Made by a program: the position numbers and the translations under genes
IMG/VR virus record: IMGVR_UViG_3300029624_000222
Location: 1-37,639 of that record
From: a virus
DNA: 37,639 nucleotides
Strand: one strand, 5' to 3'
Notes under the pieces: generated by a model
What the model saw: the letters and a program-made list of their open reading frames with translations, nothing else
Database searches by the model: none
What the model was told of the DNA's origin: nothing
Part shown: one piece after another, positions 1-8,327 of the stretch
Position numbering within the stretch: position 1 is the first letter of the stretch
How the letters are laid out: each line of letters starts with the position of its first letter

Positions 1-246
1 TTAGCTGGTGATGTCCTTGCAGCCCCACATTACGGCTTCCTCGACCTTCGTCTTGGCGATCGAGATCTCACGCGACGAGCCCAGGCCTTCAAGCTTGTCC
101 AGCAGGGCCTGGCCCAGCGCCTTCACATCGCCCATGTCAGCCTTTTCCTTTTCGGTCAGCACCCGGTAACTGTGCCGCAGCGTGTTGTTCTGGGTACGCC
201 GGTCATCGGTCGAGGCAATCTTCTGTTCGCTGGTCGTGTCTTCCAT
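1..246 (-). CDS. Acb2/Tad1-like hairpin-domain protein (probable anti-CBASS sponge)
   Basis: This 81-residue protein resembles the Acb2/Tad1 hairpin family: a polar N-terminus, then a core containing RHSYRVLTEKEKADM and SSREISIAKTKVEEAVMW. Known Acb2 proteins bind cyclic oligonucleotide signals and so block CBASS; related Tad1 proteins sequester Thoeris signals. The ATG at 246 is preferred over an upstream TTG at 258 because GGAG lies 6-7 nt before it. It is the last gene of the late operon, after the holin. The ligand cannot be read from sequence. Family assignment rests on remembered sequence resemblance and is fairly confident; the function is inference. Confidence 0.68.
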   Translation of the reverse strand: MEDTTSEQKIASTDDRRTQNNTLRHSYRVLTEKEKADMGDVKALGQALLDKLEGLGSSREISIAKTKVEEAVMWGCKDITS

Positions 247-293
247 TCTGGTCTCCAATCGTCATGCCCGGATCCGCCGGACGCGGGTGCGCG

Positions 294-695
294 TCAGGTG
301 CGCGTGCCCTTGAGCAGGTCGTGCGCGCGAATGCCGGCAAGCCCGAGCATTCCGGTCAGCATCGCGTATTGCTCTGTGACAGGAATATTGGGCGGCGGCG
401 GCACGTCAGGCGCAACGATGAGCAACAGCCAGGCCATGAGCGGATGGATGACCCAGGCAAAGCCGAGTGACACCACGCACAGCCATCCCGCCCCCCAGCG
501 ATAGCCGCCCTTCCCGCTCTTGGCGTCTTCCTTGGCCAGCTCCAGGGTCGCCTTGTGAAGCTCCGCAGAAAGGGCCTGCTGCTTGATCGCCACATCTGCC
601 TTGATGCGCGCCGCTTCGGCCTTGTCCGGCACCAGGCGATCAATCAGCGTGTCCGCCAGCGAAGCAATCCCGTCGAAGAGTGGTAGTCCAACCAT
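294..695 (-). CDS. 3TM-type holin
   Basis: The 133-residue protein has an amphipathic N-terminal part (MVGLPLFDGIASLADTLIDR), a charged helical stretch, and then hydrophobic segments around residues 67-95 and 108-125, with a PPPPNIP turn between them. This matches the three-TM holin family first described in gene transfer agents and common in alphaproteobacterial phages. Holins form lesions in the inner membrane and release or trigger the endolysin. TAGGAGG lies 5 nt upstream of the ATG, an unusually strong ribosome-binding site. It follows the endolysin gene by only 9 nt, making a lysis cassette. Confidence 0.85.
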   Translation of the reverse strand: MVGLPLFDGIASLADTLIDRLVPDKAEAARIKADVAIKQQALSAELHKATLELAKEDAKSGKGGYRWGAGWLCVVSLGFAWVIHPLMAWLLLIVAPDVPPPPNIPVTEQYAMLTGMLGLAGIRAHDLLKGTRT

Positions 696-704
696 GACAG
701 CCTC

Positions 705-1154
705 CTAGTAGCTGAACCGGGCCTGGCGAAAGCCCAGCACATGCGTCCGTCGATCAAGATGGATGAAGCCACGGTGCCGGCCGTCGCCAATCGACCAGCC
801 CCGATCCCAGGCCACCTTTGCCAGGGCCTCGAAGTAATCCTCAGCGCGCCGGCCCCAGCGCGCGAGATTGATGTCGATCGAGCAGCACCCCTCGGTCGGC
901 CAGTGCGGCTTGTCGTAGACATGAAGCGATCGAGGGTGTCCGCCGACAATCCGATTGCGTTCGGCCGAGCGGCAGCAGCTCGTCGGGAACATCTTCTCGC
1001 CGAAGTCCAGACGAAGCGCGAGCAACGCGGCCGAGAAGCCCGGTGCCAAACGCCCCTCGCCAGTGCTCCGGTCCATCAGCTCCGCGTGCCCGAAGTACAC
1101 CCGTCCTGAGATTGGATCCCGGATATCGAGCCGGGCCGGAAAATTCTGGGTCAT
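705..1154 (-). CDS. Peptidase M15-like endolysin
   Basis: This 149-residue protein shows the pattern of M15 D-Ala-D-Ala carboxypeptidase-type endolysins. Candidate zinc ligands are the His of SLHVYD, the Asp of GCCSIDI and the His of FIHLDRR near the C-terminus. Such enzymes cleave peptide cross-links of peptidoglycan at the end of the lytic cycle. There is no signal peptide, which fits holin-dependent release. The start overlaps the stop of the upstream gene as ATGA. Several cysteines (TSCCRS, EGCCSI) are unusual for a cytoplasmic lysin. Sub-family and substrate are not certain. Confidence 0.72.
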   Translation of the reverse strand: MTQNFPARLDIRDPISGRVYFGHAELMDRSTGEGRLAPGFSAALLALRLDFGEKMFPTSCCRSAERNRIVGGHPRSLHVYDKPHWPTEGCCSIDINLARWGRRAEDYFEALAKVAWDRGWSIGDGRHRGFIHLDRRTHVLGFRQARFSY

Positions 1155-1477
1155 GACCCACCCTCCCCCGACCGGTGGCGGAAGATCTCGGCCAGCTGGC
1201 GGGGCTGATCCTGGATTGTCTCGCGCAACTGGCGCAGCTCCTCCGTCAACCGCTCCTCGACCTTTTGCAGCCGGTGGATGGAAACGAAGCGCTCCGCCGC
1301 ATAAAGCTTGTGTTCGGCCAGCTGCTTGGCGAGGGCCTGGGCCGAACTCTCCAGATCCTCGATACGCTTGAAAAGCTGTCGGATCAGGACAAGAGCCAGC
1401 CCGCCGACACAGGCCAGGAGCAGCTGCACGAAGAGTTCAGCCAGGTTGATCGCGGTCGCATCAATTGCCGGTGCCAT
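1151..1477 (-). CDS. Small membrane/coiled-coil protein of the lysis region
   Basis: The 108-residue product starts with a single membrane segment around residues 11-31 (LFVQLLLACVGGLALVLIRQ) followed by a long heptad-rich helix up to the C-terminus. The ATG at 1477, 4 nt after the tail-fibre stop, is preferred over a TTG at 1510 that would overlap the upstream gene. Position before endolysin and holin, plus the TM and coiled-coil architecture, suggests an i-spanin (Rz-like) or holin-accessory role. No o-spanin partner was seen, so this remains inference. A virion-attachment function linked to the tail fibre is an alternative. Confidence 0.6.
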   Translation of the reverse strand: MAPAIDATAINLAELFVQLLLACVGGLALVLIRQLFKRIEDLESSAQALAKQLAEHKLYAAERFVSIHRLQKVEERLTEELRQLRETIQDQPRQLAEIFRHRSGEGGS

Positions 1478-1481
1478 CGTG

Positions 1482-3434
1482 TCAGACCATTGTTCGCCGG
1501 GGGTGGACAAAGGAAATCGGGACGACGCGAACCACGCTGGCTGACGTAGCCGATGTCAGCACCTGGATCCGCGCTTGAGCGTCCGTGCTCACGATGGTCG
1601 TGTTGCCGGTCTCGGTCCCGGCGCTTGGATATGTCGTTCCGAGCGGAAAGCCACCGGTGCCGGGCACGGCCGATGCATCCTGATCCGGATGAAGCAACGC
1701 CAGCCGCGCGAAGGTGCCCGATGCGCTTGGGCTGTAATAGTTCACGAGCGCGTCAACCTCGATACCGGTGGGAATGAAGAGAGATCCCAGAAGAGCCCCG
1801 GCGCCCGAAAAATTGAACGCGGTGACCGGTGGCACGCCACACCAGATATTGCGATCCCCCTGCTGCCGGAATTTGGCCAGATCCGAGCTGGCGTCTGTCA
1901 GGATTGACCAGAGACAGCGAAAGGCAGTCCATCCGGCCGGCAATGAGACTGTCTGGCTGAATGCCGCTACAGCGGATCCGCCGGAGATCCCGACAAGAAG
2001 GTGATAGGTGCTGGAAGCTGCCAGGGCTCCGCCGTTCACGAAGTGGCCAGCATTGAGCAGCGACAGCGTTGTTGCGGCGAGCTCGATGACGGCCGCAGAA
2101 TTAGCTGCCCGGATCCGGCCGGCAGTAATGTCGACCGTATGCGCCACATCTCCGGCCCCCGGCGACACTTTCAGCCCTTCGATGCTCTCAGCCGGCATGG
2201 GCGTCAGGGTCTGGATATAGTCGTAGGTTGATTGCGCCAGTTTTTCCGGGCCCAGAGTACCGTCACCGGGCACCCCCTGCGCCAGCGGGGCCATCCACTT
2301 GGCTTCGATCTTCGACACGTTCGCCGGAATAGCCGAGAGGAAGGTCACAACCCCGGTCGCAGCGGTGTAGCCCCATTGGTCAGCCTGCACGTAAGCGCCG
2401 TCGAAATAGATATCCAGGGCAGCTGCACCGGCAGGCCGGCCGGAAGGCAGAGTGATCTGTGTCGAACTTCCAGCTGTGAAATCAGTCCCCGCAACGAAGA
2501 ACACACGCCGGCGGTCCACGGCCGTCTGCCCGAACGGGATATCCACCCAGGCATTTGGCGTCACACCGGCATTGGCCAGCAGGCGCACACCACGCGCGAC
2601 CGCCAGGCCGAACGTGGTCGCACCACCAAAAAACACATCCGTCCCGCTCCGCTGAGCGGTGACGGTATTTGCATCCGCCGTGCGCTTCTGGATTCCGATA
2701 TCGAAGCCGGCCGGCATCGCTGATACTTCCGGCAGGGTGATCGAGATGTCCCCGGCGGATGTGTCACAAACGAGTAAACACCCGGCATCGCCGGAATTGA
2801 CGGCGTAGGGACTGTCAGCGACCGTCAGCACTTTCGCAGCCGCAAAGCCGACGCTGCTCAAGGCCTGTTCCGTTGCTGTCGCTGCGCTGGCTTCCGCCTC
2901 ATCGGCAAGCGCCTGCACGGCTGCGGTCTGGTTGACGTAATGGTCCGGACTGACGCCAACGTCGCCAGTGTTCGGATCGAACACGAGCGCGCGGCCCAGG
3001 CGGCTTGCTCGCGCCGGCAAGACCTGCACCGCGCCGTCGCCATCAGATGACGGCAGCTGGATCCCACGGGCCGCAGACGCGGCAACCTGCTGGAGCGCCA
3101 TTGTCTGGCGGTCCATCTGGGCCTCGTGCGCCTGGGCCGGGAAGCCTCCGCCACGGGGATACTTCGCCCGCTGGACCAGCGGGACAACCCGCTCAATGTC
3201 CACCTGGCCGGTCGGCGGAGTTGCAAGTAGCGTGACCTGCCCGCCCTCCGGCGCACCTGCCCCGCTGACTGTGTAATCCGTATTCAGATCAAGAACAGTC
3301 TCGGCACCGCTGGCGTCATAGAGACGAACGGTCAGATCAGAATTTTCCAGAAAGTAAAACGGGACAACAAGGGGCGGGTTACTGATCCCGTCCACCGTGT
3401 AGATCTTGCGCCGCAGCTCCGTTTCAACGGGCAT
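1482..3434 (-). CDS. Tail fibre protein with T7-like N-terminal attachment domain
   Basis: The 650-residue protein begins with a domain typical of podoviral tail-fibre N-termini: YTVDG near residue 12, FYFLENSDLTVRLYD near residue 27, DYTVSGAG, VDIERVVPLVQ, then a helical linker with QMDRQTMALQQ around residue 107. In T7 gp17 this part anchors the fibre to the tail. The remaining 500 residues are small-residue-rich beta-type sequence, consistent with a trimeric fibre that contacts the host receptor. GGAAG lies 6 nt before the ATG. It is the last structural gene before lysis. The receptor cannot be predicted. Confidence 0.8.
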   Translation of the reverse strand: MPVETELRRKIYTVDGISNPPLVVPFYFLENSDLTVRLYDASGAETVLDLNTDYTVSGAGAPEGGQVTLLATPPTGQVDIERVVPLVQRAKYPRGGGFPAQAHEAQMDRQTMALQQVAASAARGIQLPSSDGDGAVQVLPARASRLGRALVFDPNTGDVGVSPDHYVNQTAAVQALADEAEASAATATEQALSSVGFAAAKVLTVADSPYAVNSGDAGCLLVCDTSAGDISITLPEVSAMPAGFDIGIQKRTADANTVTAQRSGTDVFFGGATTFGLAVARGVRLLANAGVTPNAWVDIPFGQTAVDRRRVFFVAGTDFTAGSSTQITLPSGRPAGAAALDIYFDGAYVQADQWGYTAATGVVTFLSAIPANVSKIEAKWMAPLAQGVPGDGTLGPEKLAQSTYDYIQTLTPMPAESIEGLKVSPGAGDVAHTVDITAGRIRAANSAAVIELAATTLSLLNAGHFVNGGALAASSTYHLLVGISGGSAVAAFSQTVSLPAGWTAFRCLWSILTDASSDLAKFRQQGDRNIWCGVPPVTAFNFSGAGALLGSLFIPTGIEVDALVNYYSPSASGTFARLALLHPDQDASAVPGTGGFPLGTTYPSAGTETGNTTIVSTDAQARIQVLTSATSASVVRVVPISFVHPRRTMV

Positions 3435-3447
3435 CGCACTTCCGCCA

Positions 3448-5937
3448 TTACTGCGGAAGCCTTACAGGGGCAGGTTCACCGGGAGGCCAATAATATTCCT
3501 GGCCCGTGTCCTTCTCAAATCGGCGCTCAAGCCGTCTATACCGTGCTTTTGCGTCCGGGTCTACGGCCATCTCCACCTGGTCGAGGAACATCCGTTCATA
3601 GGCCAGCCGCAGATACCAGATCGACGCGCCAGGAGTATAACGGCGCGCGAAATTGACGAGATCCCCACCAAGCGACAGATCCTCACCGGCCGCAAGATCC
3701 GTGGCCAGGCGCTGGCCTATGCCGATCGCATCGCCAGCGAGACCGACCACCGGCCCGGCAACCGTATCGCCAAAGGAACGCCCGAAGCGGTTCACGTCCG
3801 AGAACAGAAAATCGCCAAAGATACCGAGGCCACCGCCTTGCAGCATCGAGGCCAGCACAAAGGCCTCTGGCGCTTCGGTTACGCTCCGCGGATCCCTCCC
3901 CTTTGCGATTTCCTTGAGCTGGAGGCTGAGGCCGCCAAGCACCGTGGCTCCAATCGCCAGATTGGCTGCATAGGCAAGTTTGCCCATGACGCCCCGTTGC
4001 TCGATCAGACGGCGACCATGCAGAAACGTGACCGACACGGCAAAGTTCTTGTACATCGCTACAGACCGGATCAGCTCACCGGCGACGGTGCCGGCTTTGG
4101 GAACGCCGAACGTGGCGGCCCGGCCGCGCAGTGACACGGAAGGCACCGCAAATTCGGTTTCGCTCTGCACCATGGCAAGAAAGCGTGTTGTCAGGTCATC
4201 GCGAACGGCTGCACTCAGATCCGACCGGTCGGCAAAATCAGCAGGGCGGAGGAAGGACGCACCGGGCTCAGGCTCGTATAGCTTCGTAGCCCGCGCCAGA
4301 TCCCAGGTGTCCGCCCCAATGTGGTAACGCTCCATCGTGCGCCGCAACGGGCCGGGGAGGTCTGCAAATGCGACGTGGGCGTTGTCGGCGAGCAACCCAA
4401 GAAACTCCATACCGAAGGCATGACGGCCGGCCTGGGTCCATGCAGACAACCCGGAGGCCCGGAGTGTGAAGTCCGCAAGCCTTGAAGCAATCTCTCCGCC
4501 CATCGCGTCACCAACGTAGCGCTGCTGCGCGACAGATCGCCGGGAAGCATCGTCGGCAATCAGCCCCAGCCGAACCGCGATTTGCCGGTCGCCCGCGTCG
4601 GCCGGATTAAGCAGCTGCACCTGGCGGCTTACGACCCGCCAATGCGGCAACCCAACCTGGGCGGCCGCCATCCGCTGAAAGGCGATATCCGAGACGGCAG
4701 ACAGGGCAGCGGAGCCAAGCTGCGCCGCCGTGAGCAGGTCGCGCGTGGACGCAAGAAGTTGCGCGCCGGTCCCTTCGATCGGCGCGTTGTGAGTGCCCAT
4801 ATAGAGCTCGTAAAGGGTATTAAGCTTCGCCGACGCCCGGCGGGCCGCATCCCGCTCTGCTTTTCCTTTCTTTCCCTTGATCTCGCTCTCAACCGCCCGC
4901 TTCTGCAAAAACGTATCGACATAGCGGAGCGTGGCTGTCGGGTTCGGGCCCATCGCCTCCATGATCGCTATGTCGCGCGACATGCTGTCGATGTGCCCCA
5001 TCATCGTGTTGAAGGGGTCGGGCTCGCCGAAGCGCTCCTGATATTCGAGCCATCCTTCCGCGTCCCGGAACACAAGAAAACGGTGATCGGACCTGCGGTT
5101 TGCCATGGCCACGCCTCGCGCCTGGCCGGAGGGCGTCACCCTGGATAGCCCGTTTGTCCGGATAGCCTCATAGGTCTCGCGCAGGGCACGTTCTGCTGCT
5201 TCCGGTGTGAACGCGCGTCCTGTTGTGTCGTCTACCATCCTGCTCAGATCAAGCCGGGGAAGTATGTAGTCCCGCCACTCGGCAAACGTCACTTCTCGCA
5301 CCCGCAGCCAGTCGTGGCTTTGCGGCAAGCCCCAATCCTTCCGCTTGGCAATGTGCCCGCCTGCGGCGTTATACCGGACACGGAGCATTTCAGCCGCTTC
5401 GCCCCAAGCCTGCGCAATTTCGCCGGCGGCCCTGTCACCGCTGGTTTCCCCAAAGAGCTCCCTCACGACATTGACCAGGCTGGCCTTGTTGCGGGTTGCG
5501 CCCAGGAGATTGCGACTGTGTTTTCTCAACGCAGCCTCGATCTTGGCATGTGCAAGGCCACGGATGACATTGCGGCGCTGCTGTGCCGAAGCCGAACGGA
5601 CCGAAAGCCCCGTCCCGTCAATGAGCCCCGCAATAACATCCTCCAGAGCGGAGCCGGTCAGCCGCCCCGAGGGGTCACGGGCAATGTACTCGTCTAGGTC
5701 CGTGGTGATCCGTTTCCAGACAGTTGCTTGCAACGCAGTCTGTCGGCGCCGCTGCGCGGCCTCCATTTTCAATCGCGCCAGGGTCTCACGGGTGGCAAAC
5801 TCGGCCGCAGCCTCCGGGCCGAGGCTTTCCAGATACGAGGCTTCCACCTCATCGAAGAGTTCTTCTGCCCTGGCCGCTCGATTCGCGTCGATCGTGCCGG
5901 CGGCAACAAGGTCCGCGATACAGTTTCGGAGTGACAT
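3448..5937 (-). CDS. Large internal virion (DNA ejection) protein, gp16-like position
   Basis: This 829-residue, largely helical protein occupies the position of T7 gp16. Its C-terminus (RYTPGASIWYLRLAYERM and the final WPPGEPAPVRLPQ) resembles the ends of large ejection proteins of alphaproteobacterial podoviruses as I remember them. A hydrophobic stretch near residues 645-670 could enter the inner membrane. The ATG at 5937 overlaps the upstream stop as TGATG and has GGAAGG 7 nt upstream; the longer GTG reading at 5955 is rejected. No lytic transglycosylase motif was recognised, unlike T7 gp16. The role in forming a trans-envelope DNA channel is inferred from position and size. Confidence 0.68.
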   Translation of the reverse strand: MSLRNCIADLVAAGTIDANRAARAEELFDEVEASYLESLGPEAAAEFATRETLARLKMEAAQRRRQTALQATVWKRITTDLDEYIARDPSGRLTGSALEDVIAGLIDGTGLSVRSASAQQRRNVIRGLAHAKIEAALRKHSRNLLGATRNKASLVNVVRELFGETSGDRAAGEIAQAWGEAAEMLRVRYNAAGGHIAKRKDWGLPQSHDWLRVREVTFAEWRDYILPRLDLSRMVDDTTGRAFTPEAAERALRETYEAIRTNGLSRVTPSGQARGVAMANRRSDHRFLVFRDAEGWLEYQERFGEPDPFNTMMGHIDSMSRDIAIMEAMGPNPTATLRYVDTFLQKRAVESEIKGKKGKAERDAARRASAKLNTLYELYMGTHNAPIEGTGAQLLASTRDLLTAAQLGSAALSAVSDIAFQRMAAAQVGLPHWRVVSRQVQLLNPADAGDRQIAVRLGLIADDASRRSVAQQRYVGDAMGGEIASRLADFTLRASGLSAWTQAGRHAFGMEFLGLLADNAHVAFADLPGPLRRTMERYHIGADTWDLARATKLYEPEPGASFLRPADFADRSDLSAAVRDDLTTRFLAMVQSETEFAVPSVSLRGRAATFGVPKAGTVAGELIRSVAMYKNFAVSVTFLHGRRLIEQRGVMGKLAYAANLAIGATVLGGLSLQLKEIAKGRDPRSVTEAPEAFVLASMLQGGGLGIFGDFLFSDVNRFGRSFGDTVAGPVVGLAGDAIGIGQRLATDLAAGEDLSLGGDLVNFARRYTPGASIWYLRLAYERMFLDQVEMAVDPDAKARYRRLERRFEKDTGQEYYWPPGEPAPVRLPQ

Positions 5938-8327
5938 CAGCCCGCCTTCCCGCACACTTCGAGTTGAAACAGAAACTCCTTCTCCGCCGCCGCTTCATCG
6001 AGAATGGATTGCGCCGTCCGCGCGTCTCCATCGAACAGGTCAGGGAGCTCAAAGTTTCCATCGGTACGGATTTCGCGCTCCAGCTCTACTTCAAGCCGCC
6101 TCGCTTCGGTGTCGATCGCCTGCACGTCTGGGTCATCAAAGATCCGCTCAACATGTTCGGTCGCCTCTGCCGAGGCCGCAGGAGCGCGCCCTTGCGCTAG
6201 GCGTTCCGGTCGTCCTGTCCCGGGCCCCGCTGGCTCCGGACGGCTTCCGCTCTTGCCTCCGCCAGCTTCCCGATCTGCGCCAGCGCCACGCCCAGCATTC
6301 CCGCCTGGCTCAAGCTCATCGGGAGCCTTTCGGATTGTGTCGATGAAGGACGCGGCGGCGTCACCTGGGCGCTTGCCTGCCCGGACCTGGTTGGCTGCTT
6401 CGGCGAGGGCGTCCGCGATGGGCCCTTTCCGCCGGGCAAGCCGCTGGATTTTCTCGATTGCTTTTGCATCTTCCTCCGCTCTCTGTCTGTTGCGGTCGCC
6501 GGCAAGGACGTTGCCCTCTTCTGTCAGTCGGTTCTCTTCACGCACCAACGTCCCGAAGGCCTGGCGATCCTTGCGCAATTGCCGCTCGGCGGCGGCGATG
6601 ACCTTGGCCCGCTCCGCGTAGAGCGGCTGATTTACTTCCTGCTCGCCGAACAGGGATGACTGTGTTTCCCGGACGGCGGGCGCGTCGATCACGTCGCGGA
6701 TGATGCTTTCCGCCTCCACCAGTGATGCGGGCTTGTGACGGGCCACCACAGCCAGGATCTCTGGATGCAGATCCGGAGAGCCCCCAGCAAGCCGCCCTGC
6801 CAATGCGGCATGTGCGGGGTCGACCACCTTGTTGACCACCATCCCAAAGGCATCGTCGGACAAAGCAGCCAACCCGCGCGCATCGCGCACAAGCGCCGAA
6901 CGCGGCGGCAGGCTCACGCCAATCTCCGGGGCATCACGGAGCACCTTGGCGGCATCAATCGCGGTCCCTGTCCCTTCGGCAATGTTCTTCGTCGCTGCAA
7001 TCGCGCGCGCGCCTTCGGCCGAGATCCCGTCTCCTTCCCGCAGCAGATACCCCGGCAGCTGCGGGGCCTCCGCTCCGGTCGCCTTTATTCGCGACGCCAA
7101 CCCCCGGCGCTGATGACCATCCACGATGAACCGAGCGCCGCTCTCATCTTCCCAGACAAGCGCAACGCCCGCCCGCAATGGATCCCATTCTTCGACACCG
7201 GCCAGGCGGTCAGTGACGCCTGCATCGTCGCCGCCGTCCTTGAATTGAAAGCGTTGGGCGTCAACGATCAGCTCGTCCGGATCAAACGAAAGAATGCCCG
7301 CAACAGGCTCCCCCGGCTTGGGTGCTGGCAGGCCCGCAATCCCGTCCGGAATGATGTCAGCTCTCATCGGCGCCGGGGGTGTCGTCAGCGCCTCACCGCT
7401 CTCCAGCGCCGCCCTGGCCGCCGCCATGTTCTCCCGGTGCGCCGACCGGCCGGCCGGCGTGTCTTCGTAGGGGTTGTCGATACCGTCCAGGACAGCCTTT
7501 TCGCCAAGTGTCTCCGCCGTCCGGGCCTCTCCTTCACGCCCCAGCAAACGGAGCTGTCGGGCCAGCGCACGAGCACCAACACGGCTGGCTTCAATTGCCT
7601 TGGGTGCCGCTTTGCCGCCCGCTCTCACGGCTCCCGTGAAAAGCCCCGCGCCGGCGGTAGCGACCGCAACATTGGTTGCGGCCTGACCGAACCCGGAAGG
7701 CAGCCCGAGATCCGCGCGATATGCCTGCACTGCCGGTTGAATGGCAGCCTCGGACCCGGCTGCAATTGCCATTTCCGTTCCGACCGCCCGCAGCGCCGAC
7801 CCGCTGCCACCGCCGAACGCCATCGACAAAAGAATGACGGGATCCGTCAGATACCCCGCCATGCCACCGGCAAGTGCAGCGGCACTTGCGCCTGTCGAGC
7901 GCGTGCGCCCCTCGACAGCGGCCGAGGCCTCAACCTTCTCAAGAGCAAGCTCTTCGCCACGGCGCGCCAGCATGGAGCTGGGCAGGATTGCGGCACCCTT
8001 GTCGCCAAGGTCACGGCGGAGCGCATCCACCGCATCGTTTGTTCCCTTCAGCAGCTGCTCCGGGGTCACAGCCTCCCCAACTCGGCGTGGCGGCAAGTAT
8101 GGCGCGACAGCTTCGTCGTAGTCCTTCCCCGTAATTCGCTCGATCGCCTCCCGGCGCTCAACGATTGCCCGCTTGACGTTGCGACCGCGCGATACCGAAA
8201 GATCCGTCGCACGTACCTCGTTGAATGCAGCGGAGAAGGCCTCCCCGGCAGTTGCGTTGGGGCCGCGGCTAACTTCGTCCGGCCGCACGCTTATCCTGTT
8301 GCCGGCCGGAGCCTCGAAGAAGGTCAC
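5937..8327 (-). CDS. Large internal virion protein with ParB/DdrB-like domain
   Basis: The 796-residue protein has a helical N-terminus, hydrophobic helices around residues 148-180 and 215-235, and a ParB-superfamily (DdrB-like) region at roughly 345-465. That region carries FDPDELIVDAQRFQFK, GVTDRL, and FIVDGHQRRGLA with the GHQR motif at 404-407. The rest is alanine- and charge-rich helix. Position between two other ejection proteins implies packaging in the capsid and delivery with the DNA. The start is GTG, overlapping the upstream stop as GTGA, with a G-rich SD upstream. Whether the ParB-like domain is enzymatic or structural is unknown. Confidence 0.65.
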   Translation of the reverse strand: MTFFEAPAGNRISVRPDEVSRGPNATAGEAFSAAFNEVRATDLSVSRGRNVKRAIVERREAIERITGKDYDEAVAPYLPPRRVGEAVTPEQLLKGTNDAVDALRRDLGDKGAAILPSSMLARRGEELALEKVEASAAVEGRTRSTGASAAALAGGMAGYLTDPVILLSMAFGGGSGSALRAVGTEMAIAAGSEAAIQPAVQAYRADLGLPSGFGQAATNVAVATAGAGLFTGAVRAGGKAAPKAIEASRVGARALARQLRLLGREGEARTAETLGEKAVLDGIDNPYEDTPAGRSAHRENMAAARAALESGEALTTPPAPMRADIIPDGIAGLPAPKPGEPVAGILSFDPDELIVDAQRFQFKDGGDDAGVTDRLAGVEEWDPLRAGVALVWEDESGARFIVDGHQRRGLASRIKATGAEAPQLPGYLLREGDGISAEGARAIAATKNIAEGTGTAIDAAKVLRDAPEIGVSLPPRSALVRDARGLAALSDDAFGMVVNKVVDPAHAALAGRLAGGSPDLHPEILAVVARHKPASLVEAESIIRDVIDAPAVRETQSSLFGEQEVNQPLYAERAKVIAAAERQLRKDRQAFGTLVREENRLTEEGNVLAGDRNRQRAEEDAKAIEKIQRLARRKGPIADALAEAANQVRAGKRPGDAAASFIDTIRKAPDELEPGGNAGRGAGADREAGGGKSGSRPEPAGPGTGRPERLAQGRAPAASAEATEHVERIFDDPDVQAIDTEARRLEVELEREIRTDGNFELPDLFDGDARTAQSILDEAAAEKEFLFQLEVCGKAG

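Noticed and set aside
5345-6346. 333-aa plus-strand open frame
   Set aside because: It is antisense to two ejection-protein genes; the composition shows it is a shadow.
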